A DNA stretch of 64,000 nucleotides from Cotesia glomerata (taxonomy: Eukaryota > Arthropoda > Insecta > Hymenoptera > Braconidae). Below, piece by piece: positions 58,601 to 64,000 of this stretch. The notes below the pieces were generated by a model that saw nothing but the letters and a program-made list of their open reading frames with translations, ran no database searches and had not been told where the DNA came from. A program made the translations under genes and the position numbers. The stretch is from contig NC_058158.1 of the NCBI RefSeq assembly GCF_020080835.1, positions 8,680,001 through 8,744,000 of the forward strand, written 5' to 3'. Positions within the stretch are counted from its first letter, which is position 1, and every line of letters begins with the position of its first letter.

Positions 58601-59653
58601 TAAATAAAAAAAAAAAAACAAAAAAAATTAAAAACGTCGGCTATCTTAACTTTCATTAATAATTATGATGATGATGATTGATACTAAAATCAGCTGACAT
58701 ATGTCATTTTTTTTTAATTTTTATAAAAAAAAAAATTTTTCATGGTAATTTTTTTTTTAATTTTTAAATGTCGAATTTCCCTGAATAAAAAAAAAAAGTA
58801 TTGAGACAAAGACAAAGAAAAAAGTATTGAAAAGTATTGGATTGACTAGAAAACCAATACTTTTCAATACTTTTTTCTTTGTCTTAATACTTTTTTTTTA
58901 TCAGGGTTTTTAATTATAATTTATTTTTTTAAAAAAATAAAAAAAAATGACAGATGTTTAATTTCAGTATCATGATTAATAAAAATAAAATTAATAAAAA
59001 AAATCTGATTACTTTAGCTGGCATACACGGCAAAAATTTTCGAAATGGCAGGAAGTACATTGCATCCAAACATATGCGCAATTATAATTGGCTGTATCCA
59101 AATAATAAGCTGCTGGTTGTCGATACTGCTGATGGAACGAGCTGGAAGAAAAACATTGATATCAATTTCATGTATAGGAATTGTAATATGCAATTGTATT
59201 TTAGGAGTATTTTTTTACCTCAAGTATCACTCGTATGACGTGTCCTCAGTAAATTGGCTGCCTCTAATAGCACTTTCAGCATTTTCAATATTATATTGCC
59301 TTGGTATGGGCCCAGCACCTTTTGTTGTTATGTCCGAAATATTTAGCTCCGATATTTCTGCACTCGCTTCTTCCATCGCTCTTCTTTTTATGGGTCTGAT
59401 GGGTTTCATTAATATGAAAACTTTTCCTTTTCTTGTTGATTTAATAGGAATACACAGTAATTTCTTCTTATCTGCTTTGGTTGGTTTACTTACTCTTATT
59501 GTAATTACTTGCATGTTACCAGAAACCAAAGGAAGAAGCTTACAATTTATTATTCATGAACTAAATGGCATAACTGAACATTCGAGAGTCAGTAAATCAA
59601 TTAAAGGAAAAATTTCAAACCGAACATTAAGTAAAAAAAAAGAAATTAAATAA
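55606..59653 (+). CDS. Facilitated trehalose transporter Tret1-like (MFS sugar porter), paralogue B
   Basis: Four exons: 55606-55654, 56876-57443, 57513-57714 and 59018-59653. Phases are 1, 2, 0 and the model encodes 484 residues. Exons 2 and 3 are exactly 568 and 202 nt, the same as in the paralogue at 43305-50083, so the two arose by duplication. Sugar-porter motifs are ENYGRK, SEISGDSIRGQLGS, PETPIYL, GQQTCG, ERAGRK and PETKGRS. In TM7 the sugar-site GIN is replaced by GIM, a stronger change than in paralogue A (GIS). The N-terminal cytosolic part is shorter. It ends in a Lys-rich tail. Intron 1 contains Helitron-like copy J; intron 3 contains a MITE and a long hairpin. Confidence 0.88.
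55708..56839 (+). mobile_element. Helitron-like element, copy J (in intron 1 of paralogue B)
   Basis: Starts near TATATTATTAAGGAAATAAG with the family leader. It has three or four palindromes (about 55930-56145, 56175-56380, 56415-56620 and a partial arm to 56740), and ends CACATAGTGACTGCAAGGTT then GC. The final CTAG is lost. It ends 36 bp before the acceptor of exon 2, so it fills most of the intron. Confidence 0.7.
57951..58650. repeat. Palindromic TTAGCCGGC repeat interrupted by a MITE
   Basis: Left AAGTTAGCCGGCTTTTTTAA and right AACGTCGGCTATCTTAACTT mark the ends of one or two fused palindromic units in intron 3 of paralogue B. The MITE at 58259-58478 is inserted near the centre. Confidence 0.5.
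58259..58478. repeat. Full-length palindromic MITE (CACGGAAAG family), copy 3
   Basis: Begins CACGGAAATAACAATATGAC and ends CATCTTGTTCTTTCCGTG. TA flanks both sides (58257-58258 and 58479-58480). Same length as the nested copy at 26013-26232 (220 bp). No coding capacity. Confidence 0.8.
58793..58899. repeat. Near-perfect hairpin in intron 3 of paralogue B
   Basis: AAAGTATTGAGACAAAGACA...GAAAAGTATTGG is followed, after ATTGACTAGAAAA, by the inverse CCAATACTTTTC...TTGTCTTAATACTTT. The arms are about 45 bp with few mismatches. It lies about 120 bp upstream of the exon 4 acceptor. The repeated word AAGTATTG is present within each arm. Confidence 0.75.
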
Positions 59654-59756
59654 TTAAAAAATTTTTAAGATTATTATTTTATTTTATAGTAATTTATTAA
59701 TAAAGAAAATTTTTTAAATATCTTTATAAAACATTTTATTTGTAAATAAAACTAAT

Positions 59757-60053
59757 AGAACTAAAAGGACTCTTTGCTGACGACAAATATGCTTATCTTC
59801 ATTTTAACCATTCTCAATTGAATGATGCAGCAAACAAACTTATGTCTGATGGTAATGCGATAATTGACTGGGCAAAGGAAGTCGGTCTTGAAGTAAATTT
59901 TCATAAAACTAAAGTTATGATATTAGGGAGTAATAAAAAACTAAGAAATCTGAACAACTGGGATTTGCCTTAAATTATAATTGATGGTAATATTATACCT
60001 TATGTAAACTCAACCAAACATTTGGACACACACCTAACTAATAATCTCTCTTG
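59757..60053 (+). pseudogene. LINE reverse transcriptase fragment, 5' piece
   Basis: The frame reads the reverse transcriptase catalytic region: FADD at 59773-59784, then IIDWAKEVGLEVNFHKTKVM (the conserved segment after the active site) and ILGSNK. One in-frame TAA occurs at 59971-59973, and the frame then continues as GNIIPYVNSTKHL. It stops at the insertion at 60054. It lies about 100 bp downstream of the transporter stop codon. Confidence 0.75.
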
Positions 60054-61312
60054 TGTAACGTCCACGTTTTCAAAAATTATAAAAATAAATAATTTATTTG
60101 TCCCCGGCTCGAAATTTGCTCGCCGGAGTCCAGGGTCATAAACGGGGATTACATTATCAATAACAAAATATAAACCAAACACTTCATTTTAAATAAATCA
60201 AAGAAAAAGGAAAACCTCTTTATTGGCCTGATCATGTTAAAAAACGATATAAACAATATAAACAAATTAAACAATATAAACAATATATTAGAACACTCTT
60301 TTCACACATATTCGCGGTTCAAAATCGCGAACTAACTGTCAAGAGCTGGTTCCCCGCTTCCCCAGGAGACTAGCCGTCACCCCTGGGCCTAAACCTCTAC
60401 CCCGAGAGCGAATGGAGAGTGTCCTCTTCGCCCCCACCTACACGGCTTATGATCACCTACCGTACCTCTGCTGAAGGCTTCGGCACGGGGAGAAGCACTT
60501 TCATCCGGTCGGTTCATGATACTTACCTGGGCCTTGGTCAGACTCCAGGTAGAGTATCATCCTCTGGAATTACTTGGTGAAGAGTATTCGCCCGAGTAAT
60601 TCTCCCGAGAAAGAACTGCTTGCTTTATCGAGCCAAATTTTGGCGTTTATCATTTTTCCCCCAACTCTCTTGTAACGAACCGGAAGGGTCGTTTTAGATA
60701 CCTGTCCGGTGCCCTCGAACTAGCATTCAAAAATAATTATTTATTATTTTAATCGTAATTTCCTTCATTTTCTATCCATTCGTCTCGCCAAATTCTAAGT
60801 TTTTATTTTCGAAACTCAATTCTTTATTATTTTAATCGTAATTTCCTTCATTCTCTATCCATTCGTTTCGTCAAATTCACAATTCTTTATTATTTTAATC
60901 GCAATTTCTTTCATTATATATCCATTCGTTGATTTTCCATACTAAATTGTCCTCGGGACTTATAAAATCTTCGCTTACCTAAATTATTTCTTACAAAATA
61001 ATAATCGTCATTTCTTTCATTTTATATCCATTCATCACTTTCCCATACTAAATCTTGTTCGGAACTTAGAATAAATTGCCCAGTCTTTTAATTTCTTTTA
61101 CAATTAATTCGCTCGGCTTCGTAATAATTTCTCACACGCTTAATTTCTTAATTTAATCATACCTTCAGTAACAATAATATAAAATTATTAACTAAATAAA
61201 TACAATAATTAAATAATAATCGCCGCACTAATAACAATAATTGTTTCTATTAATTTTTAAGTAATTAATAAAAAATAAACTAAAATACTCAAATACAAAA
61301 AGTAAAATTTGG
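60054..61312. mobile_element. Unclassified insertion inside the LINE fragment
   Basis: The LINE frame stops at 60053 and resumes just after 61312, so about 1.26 kb was inserted. The insert begins TGTAACGTCCACG and its last bases before TGGG are CATACA. TG...CA ends would suit a solo LTR, but only a 2-bp overlap is seen and no clear 4-6 bp duplication. The centre (60340-60720) is GC-rich, unlike its surroundings. A word CTTCATTTTCTATCCATTCG is repeated four times (about 60763, 60846, 60908 and 61013). No protein frame. Class uncertain. Confidence 0.5.
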
Positions 61313-61917
61313 GTCATACATGGGATATCCATGTGGCTTACATTACTCGTAAGGTCTATGGTACATTAAATTGTCTAATACACAGAAGAAACATACTCTC
61401 TACTTCAACGCGTAAACTACTAGTCATGACTACCATAATTCCAATTGTTGAATACTGTTCCATAGTTTTGATTGACTTATCCAAAAGGCTAGACTACAAA
61501 CTTCAACGTCTTATAAACAATACCATCAGATTCATCTTTAATTTAAGACGAGATGAACATATCACTCCCTACAGGCATTCATTAAACTGGCTCACGGTTA
61601 AATCTAAACGAATGTACTCGTTAGCGTGCTTCATCTACAAACTTCTAAAATCAGGTGAACCAAAGTTCCTTAGAAGTCTCTTCATTGAAGAATCCACAGA
61701 TATTAGAAGATCGGAAAGAATTGCTGCTAAACAAATCAATGTGTCTTTTAAAATGGCAAACTTCTTAACTACTACTTTTGAACATTCCTTCGTAGTTTCT
61801 GCGATCAGAATTTGGAGGGAATTACCATTTGAAGTCACAAATTCACTTAGCTTAAATTCTTTTAAAACTAGTACTTTTGAATTCTTCATGAAACGTGAAC
61901 GAGATAATGAATCTTAA
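61313..61917 (+). pseudogene. LINE reverse transcriptase C-terminal part, 3' piece
   Basis: Continues the frame of the fragment at 59757-60053, with about 200 residues. It shows WDIHVAYITRKVYGTLNCL, PIVEYCSIVL, NNTIRFIFNLRRDEHITPYR, then VSAIRIWRELPFEVTNSLS and a Phe/Lys-rich end. The order matches the LINE remnant at 10931-11635. This piece itself has no internal stop. Separated from the catalytic part by the insertion, it is non-functional. Confidence 0.78.
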
Positions 61918-62175
61918 TTTCAAACTTTTAAAGAAGACAATGAATCCTAATTTTCAAACCTTTGATATTCATTTACACATTTCTGTTACATGAGTTTATC
62001 ATTCTAGATCATCTCAGATTATCATCTTATATAATTTGTATAATTTGTACCATTGAGTTTAACGCTTAAATTTTTAATGCTCAATTTTTATACTCAAATT
62101 TATTAGTAGATTTTATAAAAATCTAACTATTGCAGCCGTCCTCATGGCGCAACTTAAAAAAAATTTAGTCGTTTT
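61918..62175 (+). mobile_element. 3' UTR and tail of the interrupted LINE
   Basis: AT-rich sequence ends GCAGCCGTCCTCATGGCGCA then ACTTAAAAAA, comparable to the tail at 4.0 kb (TTAATGGCGCAAGCTG). The exact end is uncertain. Confidence 0.4.
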
Positions 62176-62234
62176 CTGACTTAGTTTGTCGAGCTGAGTC
62201 AGAAAATGTATATAGTTCAAAAGTTTATATATGT

Positions 62235-62448
<214 letters not shown>

Positions 62449-63382
62449 ACGATATAACGCGGCTTGTCAGCACGATAGCGTTTTCAATTTATAACCGATT
62501 CTTCTCAAACTCAACATGCTTTATCTATCGATCAAGACCAAGATTAAGTTCGAAGATGAGCTTAATCGGGCGAGTAATTTGGAAATGACAGGATTTTGAA
62601 ATTTTGAAAATCGTAAAAATTGATGTTTTTACTGCTTCAACTTGATATAATTACTGATCGAGACAAGATATCAAAATTCGGTAAAATGCATCGTAAAGCT
62701 CTTTTAATAAGCTTCAATTTCCATTACTCAGAAGTGGTAATAGCCTCAATATTACTCCTCTTAGAGTTCGTTTAATAAAACAGTTTTACTGTTGCAGCCG
62801 TTTTAGAATTATTGTCTGCATCATAGCTTAGTCATGATGTAAATTCAATAATTACGATAATGATTAGTCTTTCGTGTAATGTTTTCAGGTAATTCGTCAG
62901 TAAATATGTCACAAATTAGTTCTATATATTGTTTTTTTCAATTAAAATTTTATCCGGTTTCAAACATCTGATTGATTTGCAAATTGTTGTTCCTAAGCAG
63001 TTATTTAAAATTTGGTCATTTATAATTCAAATTTTATAATCTTTGCAATTCTTTGAGAAACTTTTTCTTCAAAAGTTAATTTTTTTTCCAAAATTTGTTC
63101 TAAATAGTTTTAAATTTATTATTGACTTTTGTTTTTAATTCATAAATTAAGTTATACATTATTAGTGTTATTATATTATTTTATTAAAAATCAATTTTCT
63201 TTATTTGAAAAATCTACTTCCATTTCGGCTGCCGAATGGCCTTTTTTTTTTCTTTTATTTGTCATAATTTTATTCCATATTTTAAGTAAAGTAAAGAAAA
63301 ACGATCAATTCTTAATATCTAATATTTTTGAAATTTTATATTTTCATTAGTCATACGTGTACTTTTATTGTAACTCTTTTTG
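62449..63382. other. Intergenic, no gene seen
   Basis: Unremarkable AT-rich sequence. A less AT-rich stretch at 62460-62580 has no splice or frame support. Confidence 0.4.
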
Positions 63383-63432
63383 TATACTTTTGCCATCGGG
63401 CTATACTGCCTTGGCATTGAAATTAAATAATA
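63383..63432 (+). mobile_element. LINE 3' tail remnant
   Basis: GCCATCGGGCTATACTGCC, then TTGGCATTGAAATTAAATAA and TAAAC. Similar to the tail in the Cdt2 intron at 30330-30406. It directly precedes the CG-rich repeat. Confidence 0.4.
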
Positions 63433-63665
63433 AACTAGTATACGTTGCGCGCGCAAGCGCGCGTGTGAATTTAGTATGGAATTATCTATATTTTCATACT
63501 TATGATATATTTGACCAATCACGTTACGAATAGTTTGTCTAATTGTGTATATTTTCATATTTTTCATCTAAATTATAAGAGTGGATATATTTGACCAATC
63601 ACGTTACGAATAGTTTGTCTAATTGTGTATATTTTCATATTTTTCATCTAAATTATAAGAGTGGA
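63433..63665 (-). repeat. Tandem repeat with a GCGCGC palindrome, second locus
   Basis: Inverted copy of the sequence at 47.6-47.8 kb. It starts ACGTTGCGCGCGCAAGCGCG, then contains a unit of about 78 bp (GATATATTTGACCAATCACG ... AAATTATAAGAGTG) present twice in near-perfect tandem (about 63506 and 63584). The high identity between units suggests recent duplication. Confidence 0.65.
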
Positions 63666-63767
63666 TAAATAATATTATTTTTAGGTTTAATTTCTTTTTG
63701 TAATAATAAAAACACTGAGGTTAAGAAATAAAATTTTTTTATAATTTTATATCAATTAAATTAATAA

Positions 63768-63952
63768 TAATAAAGTTAGCCGACATTTTTAATTTTTTTA
63801 TTTTGCTTAATTTATTCAATTATAACTCAAAAAATTTCACTTACAGTTTTTGAAGATTTTAACAAATGAAAAAAATTTTTTTATAATTATTCTTTAATAA
63901 AAAAAAATCATAAAAATTTTTAGATGTCAGCTAACTTTATTTTCATATTAAA
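63768..63952. repeat. Palindromic TTAGCCGACATTTTT repeat, last copy
   Basis: AAGTTAGCCGACATTTTTAA at the left is inverted at the right as TAGATGTCAGCTAACTTTAT. The same family as at 33.1, 37.2-37.5, 39.7-40.7 and 58.0 kb. Confidence 0.55.
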
Positions 63953-64000
63953 TTAATGAAAATTAAGTCAACAATTTTTTATTTTTTTTATTAATTAAAA

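Noticed and set aside
60054..61312. Confident LTR retrotransposon call for the insertion in the LINE
   Set aside because: TG...CA ends are present, but no clear 4-6 bp target duplication, primer-binding site or second LTR was seen.

Overview
The window is a strongly AT-rich piece of an animal genome, most likely an insect. Genes have short exons with GT-AG introns. The gene set includes a Tret1-type trehalose/sugar transporter pair, kinesin-14, Cdt2/L2DTL, protein-L-isoaspartate methyltransferase and a pacifastin-like secreted protein. Hymenoptera (a parasitoid wasp) would fit, but nothing seen proves it. No rRNA, CRISPR array, bacterial operon or viral gene was found.

Layout. Bases 1-19 kb hold few or no complete genes and many mobile elements: Helitron-like copies, several TA-flanked inverted-repeat elements, a decayed LINE and a tRNA-like element. 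One possible first exon with a signal-type N-terminus lies at 8.6 kb (-). From 19.7 to 21.6 kb is a four-exon pacifastin-like gene (-), and 23-26.5 kb is repeat-dominated. From 26.7 to 31.0 kb is Cdt2/L2DTL (-), with E2F-type sites upstream. At 33.4-35.8 kb is an unrecognised two-exon membrane protein gene (+), and at 37.6-39.6 kb a kinesin-14 (ncd/KIFC1 type, -). From 43.3 to 59.7 kb a sugar transporter (-), Pcmt (+) and a paralogous sugar transporter (+) follow one another. The transporters keep identical internal exon lengths and intron phases in opposite orientations. From 59.7 kb to the end there are LINE remnants, an insertion inside a LINE, a long TA microsatellite and dispersed repeats.

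The most distinctive signal is a repeat family present about ten times. Its best copies end in a short hairpin followed by CTAG and T, begin A|TC, and lack an obvious target duplication, as expected of a non-autonomous Helitron. Their bodies are one to three consecutive long palindromes of about 230 bp with AT-rich loops. Copies sit in introns of five separate genes. One copy has two different TA-inserting elements nested in its TA-rich palindrome loop.

Gene models were assembled by eye from reading frame, splice sites and family similarity. Exon junctions keep frame throughout, but no transcript evidence was available. Family names rest on recognised motifs, not on database searches.
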